Source of the DNA: a virus | Virus record (IMG/VR): IMGVR_UViG_3300033149_002004 | Coordinates: 1-25,795 of that record | Length of the DNA stretch: 25,795 bases | Strand: one strand, 5' to 3' | Shown here: positions 1 through 6,661 of the stretch, one piece after another | Layout: each line of letters begins with the position of its first letter | How positions within the stretch are numbered: the stretch's first letter is position 1 | Notes under the pieces: generated by a model | What the model was told of the DNA's origin: nothing | Databases searched by the model: none | Seen by the model: only the letters and a program-made list of their open reading frames with translations | Translations under genes and position numbers: made by a program

Positions 1-60
1 CCGATATATAAGGTAACATGAGACACATAAAATCATTTATCAAATCAAAAGGAGGACGGA
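1..60 (+). promoter_or_regulatory. Early promoter-leader cassette, copy 1 (truncated by window edge)
   Basis: Only the 3' part is present. The window opens inside the spacer (CCGATATATAAGG), followed by a -10-like TAACAT at 14-19 and a leader that is nearly identical to the one at 3771-3812, ending in the ribosome binding site AAAAGGAGGACGG (47-59). The -35 TTGACA seen in copies 2 and 3 would lie just left of the window. It drives the first gene cluster (65-3700). Confidence 0.75.
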
Positions 61-64
61 GAAA

Positions 65-247
65 ATGAAAGTAGAGATAATAGAAGGATGGAAACGTGAC
101 ATTCTTACTAAAGTAAAAATAGTTCTTATTGAAAATGTGGATGAGGGCTGGTGGATGGCCGTAGACACTGATACGGGATTTACTTACAGGGGTTTCACGA
201 GGGAGGAGGTCCTGGAGATAGTGAAGAAGAGCGGCGTAGCTTTGTAA
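65..247 (+). CDS. Small hypothetical protein (60 aa), first gene of early unit 1
   Basis: A 60-residue protein with no family I recognise. It starts at ATG 65, four bases after the strong AAAAGGAGGACGGA ribosome binding site of the leader. The sequence alternates charged and hydrophobic residues (KVKIVLIENVDEGWWMAVDT, then FTREEVLEIVKK near the C-terminus), suggesting a small alpha/beta fold, soluble, without a signal or membrane segment. It is promoter-proximal in its unit, so is probably strongly expressed early in infection. Its ribosome binding site is one of seven that exactly match the antisense loop at 12351-12362. Confidence 0.8.
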   Translation: MKVEIIEGWKRDILTKVKIVLIENVDEGWWMAVDTDTGFTYRGFTREEVLEIVKKSGVAL

Positions 248-268
248 ATTCTATAAAGGAGGACGGAG

Positions 269-934
269 ATGGATTACAAAGAAAAGGCAGTAGAAAATTT
301 GGTGATAAGGTCAGAGGAAGATGGTCTCTGGTATTGTCAGGTGTGCAGGGAAACGAGGAAGACAGAGAGTGGGATCAAGAATCACATTCTCAAATTCCAC
401 GGGGAGCAGGTAGAGGATGAGGCCAGGGCCATGGAGAAGCAGTACCTGAAGTCAAGCATTGAGTACCACAGCAAGAGAGTGAGGGAATGGTATCAAGACA
501 TCTCCACCGAATACGAGAAGATGAAGAAGGAGTTCATGGAGAAGGCAGGAGAGAATTTTCTCCACACTCTGGAGTGGCATGCGGAGGGGGCAGTAAAGGA
601 GACGGTGAAATGGCAGGAGGCGACAAGACTCTATAGGATGGTTTTGGAGGAGAGGGTGATTGGAAAGGAAGTGGACGAGGTGGACTGGAAGGAAGTGAAG
701 GGAGTACTGGAAGAGGTAATGAGGGAAGAGAGGGAGAAGCTGTTACGAAGGCCTCCCACTCACCATTCAACCAGCGCGATGGACTTCATGCTGGAGGTGT
801 GGGGATATGAGGTAAGGTGTAATTTCTGGGGTGAGAGTACGATGCTGGCAGAGGCGACTCAGTTGAGGCTTTGGATAGAAAGGATCATTGAGGATAGGGA
901 GAAGCTGTCCAAATTGACGATAAAGAGCCTGTAG
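269..934 (+). CDS. C2H2-type zinc-finger-like protein with long helical region (221 aa)
   Basis: An N-terminal finger is visible at about residues 22-45: a GLWYCQVC motif, a 13-residue spacer, then KNHILKFH, giving a C-x2-C...H-x4-H arrangement typical of C2H2-like zinc binding. The rest (about 50-221) is highly charged and helical (many Glu, Lys, Arg), probably a coiled or helical bundle domain. The gene has the conserved AAAGGAGGACGG ribosome binding site (255-266) and follows the 60-aa gene by 21 bases. A second protein with the same GLW-C-x2-C...NH finger layout is encoded at 1550. A DNA- or RNA-binding regulatory role is plausible, but that is inference; I do not recognise the full-length family. 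Confidence 0.8.
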   Translation: MDYKEKAVENLVIRSEEDGLWYCQVCRETRKTESGIKNHILKFHGEQVEDEARAMEKQYLKSSIEYHSKRVREWYQDISTEYEKMKKEFMEKAGENFLHTLEWHAEGAVKETVKWQEATRLYRMVLEERVIGKEVDEVDWKEVKGVLEEVMREEREKLLRRPPTHHSTSAMDFMLEVWGYEVRCNFWGESTMLAEATQLRLWIERIIEDREKLSKLTIKSL

Positions 935-981
935 GATCAGGCAGGGTGGGTAGGTGGGAACAAAAGAAAAGGAGGACGGAG

Positions 982-1212
982 ATGAAGAAGATAGAGATGG
1001 TAGGGATGGCAAGGAACAGTGTAAAGAAGGTGCTGGTGGTGTATTTCAAGATGCATCATGCTACCAGGAGGAAGGTGGAGAGGGAAATCTTCAACAGTAT
1101 GTTGTATGGGGCCTTCAAGTACTGTGATCTTAGGAAGACAGCCCCTGGAATCTACAAGCTGTCCGGACCGGCTGTTTGCGTAGAGACGGTCCTGTCATTC
1201 TTTGATAAGTAG
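982..1212 (+). CDS. Small hypothetical protein (76 aa)
   Basis: The start is placed at ATG 982, directly after the conserved AAAAGGAGGACGGAG site (968-981). An upstream in-frame ATG at 946 lacks such a site. The product is basic at the N-terminus (MKKIEMVGMARNSVKKVLVV) and includes a short alternating region around GIYKLSGPAVCVETVLSFF at the C-terminus. No family is recognised. It belongs to early unit 1 and its ribosome binding site is one of the seven exact targets of the 12351-12362 loop. Confidence 0.75.
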   Translation: MKKIEMVGMARNSVKKVLVVYFKMHHATRRKVEREIFNSMLYGAFKYCDLRKTAPGIYKLSGPAVCVETVLSFFDK

Positions 1213-1227
1213 AAAGGAGGAATAGCC

Positions 1228-1533
1228 ATGGGTATAGTAGACGAGATGAGGAAGGAAAGCGATGAGGAGGCCAGGAAAGTAGCTCAGGCCCTGGCTGACT
1301 TGGTAAACGGGTTTGATACTTATTATACAGAGAAGGCGTTTGCGGAGAAGGTGGCGTTTGGGACGCACCGGACGCTCCAGCAGGGGATCATGAGACTGTT
1401 TATGGCAACGATTGAGTTGTGGGCAGAGGCGAAGGATGCCGGGTTGTATGATCTTAGGAATGAGGCAACTGTGGAGTTGGCTACAAAGATTATGAAGACC
1501 CTGAATGGGAAGTGGGCACTTCCCACTATTTAG
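1228..1533 (+). CDS. Small helical hypothetical protein (101 aa)
   Basis: Starts at ATG 1228 after AAAGGAGGAATAGCC. The protein is predicted to be nearly all helical (MRKESDEEARKVAQALADLV, then a hydrophobic stretch GIMRLFMATIELWAEAKDAG). It has no Cys motif and no membrane segment. No family is recognised. Its last codons lie within an inverted repeat (1507-1524) that could form a hairpin just before the next gene's ribosome binding site, so translation coupling or a weak RNA-stability element is possible. Confidence 0.75.
   Translation: MGIVDEMRKESDEEARKVAQALADLVNGFDTYYTEKAFAEKVAFGTHRTLQQGIMRLFMATIELWAEAKDAGLYDLRNEATVELATKIMKTLNGKWALPTI
1507..1524. repeat. Short inverted repeat at a gene end
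   Basis: GGGAAGTG, two bases GG, then CACTTCCC: eight perfect base pairs. It covers the 3' end of the gene ending at 1533 and lies 12 bases before the AAAGGAGGG site of the next gene. It has no U-run, so it is not a standard terminator. With a two-base spacer it must open at the tip to form an RNA hairpin. Confidence 0.5.
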
Positions 1534-1549
1534 AGAAAGGAGGGTTGGA

Positions 1550-1993
1550 ATGGGCAAGGAGATGTTTGATATGGCGCAAAAGATGAGAGGGATGGCTATA
1601 GATGAGTTGGTTGTGGAGGACCCTGGAGAAGGCCTGTGGCACTGTAAGGTATGTGGTTTTGTAGGGCCAGATATGACTGCCATTCGGAACCACATGGTTT
1701 TGCACCACAAGCATCGTATTAACAAGAAGGCTAGAGAGTTGGCAGAAGCAGCTCTGGAGAGGAGGATTGGGGACATGATGGTGAAAGTGGCGTATTTAGG
1801 TGAGAAGGGGTCGGTTGAAGCTGAGGTGGTAAGAATAGAGAGCATGCTCTACGTGGCGTTCGAGACCACAAATGGGCGGAAGTTTACGGTGCAGTTTGTG
1901 GATGGTGGAGAGGGAATCAGGATAAGAGATAGTGGAGTAGGTGATCCCATCACAATAACTCCTGAAGCGGCAAATGCATTTTCAGTTAGATAG
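1550..1993 (+). CDS. Second C2H2-type zinc-finger-like protein (147 aa)
   Basis: The start at ATG 1550 follows AAAGGAGGG (1536-1544); an earlier in-frame ATG at 1505 would lie inside the previous gene and lacks a site. Residues about 22-55 carry GLWHCKVCGFV...IRNHMVLHHKH, a C-x2-C finger with His ligands matching the layout of the protein encoded at 269, so the two are probably paralogues in this domain. The remainder differs: a helical segment (KKARELAEAALERR), then a beta-rich C-terminal half. A nucleic-acid-binding role is plausible, not shown. Confidence 0.8.
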   Translation: MGKEMFDMAQKMRGMAIDELVVEDPGEGLWHCKVCGFVGPDMTAIRNHMVLHHKHRINKKARELAEAALERRIGDMMVKVAYLGEKGSVEAEVVRIESMLYVAFETTNGRKFTVQFVDGGEGIRIRDSGVGDPITITPEAANAFSVR

Positions 1994-2003
1994 GAGGTGG
2001 GTC

Positions 2004-2345
2004 ATGGCAAAGCTGAACAGCAAGAGATTTAAAACAGTGGCGAAGGTGGTGGAGCCGAAAACGGGGCTGTCCCTGGCCTTTCGTGATGATCGGGTGGTGT
2101 TGAGGAAGGTGCTGGATACGTGGAAGGTGTGGGGCAGGCTGAAGGAGGATCGGGATCCGAAGGAATACGCGGAGATGTTGGTGAGGGAGAGAGGATGGGT
2201 GCATGGGTGTGCACCGGGATACAGAACTGTTGAGAGGTGGGTCCGTGAGGGAAAGGCTGAGGCGACAGATGGCTGTATTGTGGAGCCTGATGGTGTGTGT
2301 TCTCACGGGTATCCGGCATGGCCGAGGCTGTATGGATTCGTTTAG
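2004..2345 (+). CDS. Hypothetical protein (113 aa)
   Basis: The start at ATG 2004 is chosen because it follows TAGGAGGTGGGTC. It has a basic N-terminus (MAKLNSKRFKTVAKVV), many Trp and charged residues in the middle (TWKVWGRLKEDRDPKEYAEM), and a C-terminus with two Cys (GCIVEPDGVCSHGYPAW). RTVERWVREG resembles a recognition-helix-like segment but I would not call a helix-turn-helix on this alone. No family is recognised. Confidence 0.7.
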   Translation: MAKLNSKRFKTVAKVVEPKTGLSLAFRDDRVVLRKVLDTWKVWGRLKEDRDPKEYAEMLVRERGWVHGCAPGYRTVERWVREGKAEATDGCIVEPDGVCSHGYPAWPRLYGFV

Positions 2346-2359
2346 AGAGGGAGGGTGGC

Positions 2360-2764
2360 ATGAAGCTGTATGTAGTAGAAGAAGAGTACCTGGTGGATAG
2401 GATACGTGCGGTGGCACGGGAGCTATACAAAGAGAGCAGGTTAAACGGGGACCGACAGAGGGACCTGGCCCAGCAGCTGGACTCAGTACTCGAAGCTGTG
2501 GTTGAGGTAGATGACACTGATTTTGCTGCCTTTGGACAAAAGAAGGAACAAGAGAGGAATGGGATGTGTAGGGATTGTAAACACTGGAGCAATAGTGTTT
2601 GTCGAAAGATAGAGACTGATGAGGGTAGCAGAGACATCGGGATGGAAGATGCTGTCATTGCTTGGGAGGCACTTGATGACTCCGGACTAATGATAACACT
2701 GAAGACTGGCCCAATGTTTTCCTGTTTCTATTTTGAGGGGCGAAAGGAGAAAGACAATGTTTGA
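2360..2764 (+). CDS. Cys-rich putative metal-binding protein (134 aa)
   Basis: Starts at ATG 2360 after GAGAGGGAGGGTGG. The N-terminal half is helical (YLVDRIRAVARELYKESRLN). The C-terminal half has CRDCKHWSNSVC at about residues 70-81 and a final Cys in TGPMFSCFYFEGR. A short CxxC...C ending in TGPxFxCxxFE is a pattern I associate with small phage proteins of unknown role. It suggests a four-Cys metal site. It overlaps the next gene by 8 bases. Confidence 0.75.
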   Translation: MKLYVVEEEYLVDRIRAVARELYKESRLNGDRQRDLAQQLDSVLEAVVEVDDTDFAAFGQKKEQERNGMCRDCKHWSNSVCRKIETDEGSRDIGMEDAVIAWEALDDSGLMITLKTGPMFSCFYFEGRKEKDNV

Positions 2765-3224
2765 CCACGACAATCCGAAGTTGTTCGGGGCGGTTGGTGT
2801 TACACAGGAGGAGTTCGGTAGATTGGTAAACACTGCCTCATTAGTCATTCGAGAGGGGATGAAGGCGTCGAGGAATGAGGATGGGAGTCTTAACGTGATT
2901 GGTGCAATGACATCCTCTGGAGCAGCAGTGATGACTCTGATGCAGTTCAAGACTGTGGAGATAGCGACGATGGTCCTGTGCTGTTTCAGGGACTTGAGTG
3001 AACTGAGTAGGAGTGGTGTACTGGATGATGGCATATTGTCTGTAGTTGGGCATATTATGAGTGTGTTGGAGCTGTGGGGAGTGCCTTTAAGAGTGAGTAG
3101 AAGAGGGAGCGAGCTAGTAGAGGAAATGTGTGCTGCGGTCCCAAAGGTGGTACTTGTTGACAAGGCACTGACCCTGTTTGGTTTGTTAATGATGATCAAC
3201 GAATCATTGCTCAGGTCTGGATGA
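2757..3224 (+). CDS. Hypothetical helical protein (155 aa)
   Basis: The start at ATG 2757 follows AAAGGAGAAAG; an earlier in-frame ATG at 2733 has no good site. The product has a long hydrophobic and helical centre (GAAVMTLMQFKTVEIATMVL) and more hydrophobic helices (SVVGHIMSVLELWGVPLRV; VLVDKALTLFGLLMMIN near the end). These are amphipathic rather than clear membrane spans. No family is recognised. It is translationally linked to the preceding gene by the 8-base overlap. Confidence 0.7.
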   Translation: MFDHDNPKLFGAVGVTQEEFGRLVNTASLVIREGMKASRNEDGSLNVIGAMTSSGAAVMTLMQFKTVEIATMVLCCFRDLSELSRSGVLDDGILSVVGHIMSVLELWGVPLRVSRRGSELVEEMCAAVPKVVLVDKALTLFGLLMMINESLLRSG

Positions 3225-3247
3225 GGACTAGAAAGGAGGAAGTGACA

Positions 3248-3700
3248 ATGGGAGATAGGTGTTACGTAGAACTGATCTTCAAGAAAGGAGATCTGTTAAG
3301 GGCGACAGAGGCAGTGAACGAGTTTTGGAGGAAGAAATACAGTAGCTATAGTAACGAGAGTGGGTGGGCTATTACTATTAATGGAAAGTGGTATGATGAG
3401 ATTGAGGACCACGAAGATGGGACAGTGAAGCTGATAATCTGTGAGGCCAACTACGGGATGTCTGATGAGTTGCAAGCGCTTGCAGAGGCCAAGATAGATT
3501 TTGTGTACTTCCATGGTGCAGGCGGGACGTATGGGCCGTGTGTTGGGGTGTGTATTGATGGGGAGTTGTTAGAATGCAGCGCTGATGTGGATGGTAATCC
3601 AGTAGTAGCTATTACTGGGGACTGTGGCGTTCCATGGGAGGAAGTGGAGAAGTGTTGGAAGTATCACTCCATGGTGAAGAAACTCTATGATGAGGAGTAA
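3248..3700 (+). CDS. Hypothetical protein (150 aa), last gene of early unit 1
   Basis: Starts at ATG 3248 after AAAGGAGGAAGTGAC. It begins MGDRCYVELIFKKGDLLRAT and has five further Cys spread over the chain plus a glycine-rich turn (FHGAGGTYGPCVGVC). It looks like a compact mixed alpha/beta protein. No family is recognised. Its coding sequence contains a 15-of-16 copy of the palindrome TTGCAAGCGCTTGCAA (3470-3485), read as LQALA. It is followed directly by the promoter region of unit 2. Confidence 0.75.
   Translation: MGDRCYVELIFKKGDLLRATEAVNEFWRKKYSSYSNESGWAITINGKWYDEIEDHEDGTVKLIICEANYGMSDELQALAEAKIDFVYFHGAGGTYGPCVGVCIDGELLECSADVDGNPVVAITGDCGVPWEEVEKCWKYHSMVKKLYDEE
3470..3485. repeat. 16-bp palindrome, copy 1 (15 of 16 bases)
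   Basis: TTGCAAGCGCTTGCAG, one base off the perfect palindrome TTGCAAGCGCTTGCAA found at 7645, 11157 and 12608. It lies within the coding region of the gene at 3248, about 257 bases upstream of the unit 2 promoter -35 (3742). The central CG and symmetrical arms resemble LacI/GalR-family operators. Confidence 0.5.
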
Positions 3701-3741
3701 AAAATTTTTTCGAAAAATTTTATTTTTTCCTTAATTTTTTC
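3701..3741 (+). promoter_or_regulatory. AT-rich block before promoter 2 (UP-element-like or weak terminator)
   Basis: About 40 bases of almost pure A/T, with long T-runs and a near-palindrome AAATTTTTTCGAAAAATTT. The same block stands in front of promoter 3 (8600-8642). It could be an UP element for the RNA polymerase alpha subunit. The AT-only hairpin with T-runs could also weakly terminate unit 1. Confidence 0.5.
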
Positions 3742-3812
3742 TTGACAAATGCCGATATATAAGATAACATACAACACATAAAATCATTTATCAAATCAAA
3801 AGGAGGACGGAG
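3742..3812 (+). promoter_or_regulatory. Early promoter-leader cassette, copy 2
   Basis: -35 TTGACA at 3742-3747, a 17-base spacer containing GCCGATATATAAGA, and a -10-like TAACAT at 3765-3770. The leader runs to the AAAAGGAGGACGG ribosome binding site (3798-3810). The whole cassette is repeated at 8643 and, truncated, at position 1. The spacer word GCCGATATATA is conserved, which core promoter function does not require, so it may bind a regulator. Confidence 0.85.
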
Positions 3813-4091
3813 ATGAGAGGGATTCTGGTAGCAAGAATAAGGGCAACAAAGAAAGGGCAGACTCTTACCATCAACGGTAAGGAAGTTGGTGGTAAAGGAA
3901 GGGATGGCCGCAAGTTTTATGAGATCAGGAAGCTAGGCAAGGGCAAATGGACCTGCTCCTGTCCGGCTTACATTTTTAGCAGAGGAGAGCTTGGAAAGAA
4001 GAAGCCCTGCAAGCATCTTCTTAAACTCTGGAATGAGTGGAAGAAGGGAGCCGAGGCTGGAATTGAAGTCCTGGCTCCAGAGGCACTGTAA
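3813..4091 (+). CDS. SWIM-type zinc-finger protein (92 aa), first gene of early unit 2
   Basis: Residues about 48-73 fit the SWIM zinc finger: KWTCSCPAYIF supplies C-x-C and KKPCKHLLKLW supplies C-x-H, separated by a basic loop. SWIM fingers are known to bind DNA or mediate protein contacts in MuDR transposases, SWI2/SNF2 helicases and Sws1-type recombination proteins. Here the finger stands almost alone, after a short basic N-terminus (VARIRATKKGQTLTINGKEV). The start at ATG 3813 follows the conserved AAAAGGAGGACGGAG. It is the first gene after promoter 2, so is likely highly expressed. The family call is strong; the function is inferred only. Confidence 0.85.
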   Translation: MRGILVARIRATKKGQTLTINGKEVGGKGRDGRKFYEIRKLGKGKWTCSCPAYIFSRGELGKKKPCKHLLKLWNEWKKGAEAGIEVLAPEAL

Positions 4092-4107
4092 AAAAGGAGG
4101 ACGGAAG

Positions 4108-4317
4108 ATGGGATATATAGAGGATGAAAGGATGGCATATGCAAGGGCGGTCAAAGAGGAGCCTACCGAAAATGGATTGTTTGATATGAGGAGAAGAGCA
4201 TCCATCTATATAGATGAGATGTTCAAGAGAGGATGGGTTGTAGACTTTGGAAGCCCCTCCACTTGGACTGATGAGCAGGTGGAGGTATTTATTTCGGAAC
4301 ATGATTTGGACGTATAG
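4108..4317 (+). CDS. Small hypothetical protein (69 aa)
   Basis: The start at ATG 4108 follows AAAAAAGGAGGACGGAAG (conserved site at 4093-4104); the longer in-frame reading from 3991 overlaps the SWIM gene and has no site. It is acidic and helical (MAYARAVKEEPTENGLFDMR) with a Trp-containing C-terminal half ending in EVFISEHDLDV. No family is recognised. It is the second gene of unit 2 and an exact match for the 12351-12362 loop. Confidence 0.7.
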   Translation: MGYIEDERMAYARAVKEEPTENGLFDMRRRASIYIDEMFKRGWVVDFGSPSTWTDEQVEVFISEHDLDV

Positions 4318-4332
4318 GGAGGAGGTGTAGAG

Positions 4333-4614
4333 ATGATAGGAAAGGAGCAGTTGCAGAGGTATTCAGATGAGCAGTTGAGGCTGCTTAACAGGGTCATTGT
4401 GGATGAGTTGAAGAGAAGGACAAGAATCCGTGACATGGAGAGGTCGCGGGAGTTCCAGCCGGGGGACAGGATAGAATGGCTGGGAAGAGATGGTGTGTGG
4501 AGGCCTGGAGTGATAAAGTCAGTGAATATGAGGACGGCCACACTGGAGCCAGTGAACGGAACGGTGTGGAGAGTCGGCTGGGATTACATCCGAAAACCGG
4601 GGGAGGTGCAGTGA
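4333..4614 (+). CDS. Small protein with SH3-like C-terminal half (93 aa)
   Basis: Starts at ATG 4333 after AGGGAGGAGGTGTAGAG. Residues 1-40 are helical (QLQRYSDEQLRLLNRVIVDE). Residues about 41-90 contain FQPGDRIEWLGRDGVWRPGV followed by further strands, a pattern like small SH3/KOW-type beta barrels, in which GD.I.W begins the first strand. This is a fold guess from pattern only. Its stop overlaps the next ATG by one base (TGATG), indicating translational coupling. Confidence 0.7.
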   Translation: MIGKEQLQRYSDEQLRLLNRVIVDELKRRTRIRDMERSREFQPGDRIEWLGRDGVWRPGVIKSVNMRTATLEPVNGTVWRVGWDYIRKPGEVQ

Positions 4615-4943
4615 TGGAAAGGGTGCAGCTCAAGTTTGAAGAGGCACCGATTGTAAGCATTGGTGGGGAGGCGATTAAGGTAACAGACTTCTACTACAGC
4701 CCGTCTGAATTCGACGGACCCTACCTGGTGTCAGGAGCTGAGTATTATGCAGAGGAGGCTTTCAGGTGGGATGTAGGGAAAGACAGATGGGTGAGGATGA
4801 GCAAGGAGGAGTGTATCGGACTGGAACAGGACCCGGACTTCGTGGTGGCGATGGAGTTGGAGAAAGAGCAAAGAGAGTCAACAGATCTTGTGATGGTGGA
4901 GGAAACAGAGGTCTGGTTCGATATAGCGGTGGGAGGAAGGTAA
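4614..4943 (+). CDS. Hypothetical acidic protein (109 aa)
   Basis: The start at ATG 4614 overlaps the preceding stop by one base and follows GGGGGAGGTGCAG. A longer in-frame reading from 4476 would lie inside the previous gene. It is acidic, with aromatic segments (VTDFYYSPSEFDGPYLV; GAEYYAEEAFRWDVGKDRW) and an acidic C-terminus (LVMVEETEVWFDIAVGGR). No family is recognised and no membrane segment or Cys motif is seen apart from one Cys. Confidence 0.7.
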   Translation: MERVQLKFEEAPIVSIGGEAIKVTDFYYSPSEFDGPYLVSGAEYYAEEAFRWDVGKDRWVRMSKEECIGLEQDPDFVVAMELEKEQRESTDLVMVEETEVWFDIAVGGR

Positions 4944-4944
4944 G

Positions 4945-5169
4945 GTGGTAAAGATGATGCTTAGGAGGGGATCAGTGAAAAAGGTATGTATGATGTGTGG
5001 TGTGGTAATGGAAGGCGGGGAGGACAAAGGGTGTGTAAGTCATGGAGTCTGTAGCAGTTGTCTCCCGTCTTACAGGGAGTCTGTAAGGAAAGAGATAGAG
5101 GAGTATAAAAGGAGGGTGAAAGATGAAGATCAGGAAAGTAGTGAGACCAGGGACGGTTCTACTTGCTGA
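4945..5169 (+). CDS. Zinc-ribbon-like small protein (74 aa)
   Basis: The start is GTG 4945 after GGGAGGAAGG; ATG 4954 is an alternative. Residues about 15-39 hold two Cys pairs, CMMC and CSSC, around VSHGVCSSC. The pair spacing and the SHGxCxxC motif match a small zinc-binding module seen in many bacterial and phage proteins (CPxCG...ISHGICPxC). The C-terminus is helical and charged (YRESVRKEIEEYKRRVKDED). It overlaps the next gene by 47 bases. A regulatory or adaptor role is possible, not demonstrated. Confidence 0.75.
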   Translation: MVKMMLRRGSVKKVCMMCGVVMEGGEDKGCVSHGVCSSCLPSYRESVRKEIEEYKRRVKDEDQESSETRDGSTC

Positions 5170-5836
5170 TGGGCTGAGGGTGAGCCTGTTCTGTTCGATA
5201 GTATTCAAGAATGGGAGACTCTCGATTAGTGGAGTTGAGGGTCCAAGGGCAGATGGGAACGCTTACGGAGGCTGTGGCCAGGTAGAAATGAGTATTGATG
5301 AAAGGTACATAGATGCTATGGAGTTTGCGGATGGGTGGAACCGGGAGTTGTTCGAGAGGTTTCTGGAGGTGTGGAGAGAGTGGCACCTTAATGACATGCA
5401 CCCAGAATGCAAACACCAGCGTGAGCTTGGGTGGGGGCAGAAGGAAGTTGAGCTGATAACGTACCGGCTCAAGACAGAGTACCTGATTAAATCCCGTAAG
5501 ATAGCAGATGAGAAGTTGGCTGATCTTAGGCAGAGTGGAAAGGCAGTGCTGAGTGGAGAGGAGAGAAAGTTTTTTAATCTGGAATATGAAGTGAGGCTTC
5601 CGGCTGGTGCAGAATTGCCTGAAATGGTGAAGGGGTACTATAAGGAAGTGCATCGGGAGAAGACGAGTACTGGGTGGCTCAGGCCGGATGAGCATCCAGA
5701 GGGTGTGCTTGGAAGGTCGTGTCCGGTGTGCGGATACGAGTATGGTACTAGATGGAATACGGTTGAGGTTCCGTGGAGGGTGTTAGAATTCCTAAGAAGC
5801 TTGCCTGATGCAGATAGAAAACCAGCGTGGGTGTAG
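5123..5836 (+). CDS. Conserved phage protein with C-terminal CxxC motif (237 aa)
   Basis: Starts at ATG 5123 after AAAAGGAGGGTGAAAG, inside the end of the zinc-ribbon gene. Recognisable parts are LSISGVEGP...GNAYGGCGQVEM in the N-terminal third, EWHLNDMHPECKHQRELGWG in the middle, and CPVCGYEYGTRW followed by VLEFLRSLPDADRKPAWV at the C-terminus. I recall this layout from unannotated proteins in many unrelated phages and mobile elements, usually ending FLRSLPDTDxxPAWV. The CPVC...C/H residues suggest a zinc knuckle. Length is typical for that group as I remember it. Function unknown. Confidence 0.8.
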   Translation: MKIRKVVRPGTVLLADGLRVSLFCSIVFKNGRLSISGVEGPRADGNAYGGCGQVEMSIDERYIDAMEFADGWNRELFERFLEVWREWHLNDMHPECKHQRELGWGQKEVELITYRLKTEYLIKSRKIADEKLADLRQSGKAVLSGEERKFFNLEYEVRLPAGAELPEMVKGYYKEVHREKTSTGWLRPDEHPEGVLGRSCPVCGYEYGTRWNTVEVPWRVLEFLRSLPDADRKPAWV

Positions 5837-5851
5837 GAAGGAGGATAAGCA

Positions 5852-6661
5852 ATGACGAATAGACCGATTGAGACGATAAAAAAGAATGGGTTCAGGATAG
5901 AGATCTATCATGATCTGGCTCCTGAGAATCCGAGAGAGTGGGACAATTTGGGAAAGATGGTGTGTTTTCACAGGAGGTATGATCTCCTTGGTGACAGGCA
6001 CAGCTACGGCAGTCCAGAGGAGTTAACAGAAGCCATTGACAGTGGGAAGTATTTTTACCTGCCCCTGTACCTGTATGACCACAGTGGACTGAGGATGTCA
6101 ACTAGCCCTTTCTCGTGTCCATGGGATAGCGGCCAGGTTGGGTTTATTCTGGTAGAGAAGGAGAGAGCTAGAAAGGAAGCCCCGAAAGGTGAGAACGTTG
6201 AGAAGTGGGCGCTCAAGATGCTGGAAGCAGAGGTGGGGGTGTACGATCAGTATCTGATTGGTGATGTGTTTGGTTGGGTACTGTTCGACAACTTTGGGAT
6301 AGAGGTTGATTCGTGCTGGGGTTATTTTGGTCTGGAAGCTGTGAGAAGAGAAGCAGAGGCGGTACTTAGTGAGTATGTTGCGGAGTGGGAGAAGACAGTC
6401 AAGGAAAAGAGGAGGAGTGCTATTGAGTGGCTGACCAGAGCTGGTCTGTTTGCGTCAAAGAAGATGGGAGACGCTGTTGAGTTCCTGGAGGGGGTTGATG
6501 CGAGTGGCGAGATAGAGTACTTCAAGGCTAAGATAAGAAATGATGGTTTCTTGAGGGCGGCAGTGCTATCTCATTTGAGGCATTTGTTTAAACTCGGCAG
6601 GGAGGATGCCGGGGCTATAGTTGATCTTTTTATATGGAAGGAGGGCGTATCAAATGGCTAG
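5852..6661 (+). CDS. Conserved phage hypothetical protein (269 aa)
   Basis: Starts at ATG 5852 after AAGGAGGATAAGC. The N-terminal half contains PENPREWDNLGKMVCFHRRY, then SCPWDSGQVGFILVEKE, motifs I recall from a widespread family of unannotated phage and plasmid proteins. Residues about 110-175 continue that family (helix, then GDVFGWVLFDNFGIEVDSCW). The C-terminal 80 residues are helical and look like an extra domain (KEKRRSAIEWLTRAGLFASK). No catalytic site is visible. Function unknown. It overlaps the next gene by 8 bases. Confidence 0.8.
   Translation: MTNRPIETIKKNGFRIEIYHDLAPENPREWDNLGKMVCFHRRYDLLGDRHSYGSPEELTEAIDSGKYFYLPLYLYDHSGLRMSTSPFSCPWDSGQVGFILVEKERARKEAPKGENVEKWALKMLEAEVGVYDQYLIGDVFGWVLFDNFGIEVDSCWGYFGLEAVRREAEAVLSEYVAEWEKTVKEKRRSAIEWLTRAGLFASKKMGDAVEFLEGVDASGEIEYFKAKIRNDGFLRAAVLSHLRHLFKLGREDAGAIVDLFIWKEGVSNG

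Noticed and set aside
534-2658. Long minus-strand open frames over the early genes (for example 534-770, 1195-1845, 2029-2658)
   Set aside because: They are Ser/Pro/Leu-rich complements of purine-rich + strand genes, have no ribosome binding sites, and overlap well-supported + strand genes.
5852-6661. Calling the 269-aa protein an antirestriction protein
   Set aside because: Its motifs recur in unannotated mobile-element proteins, but nothing in the sequence shows a DNA-mimic or ArdA-like fold clearly enough to name it.
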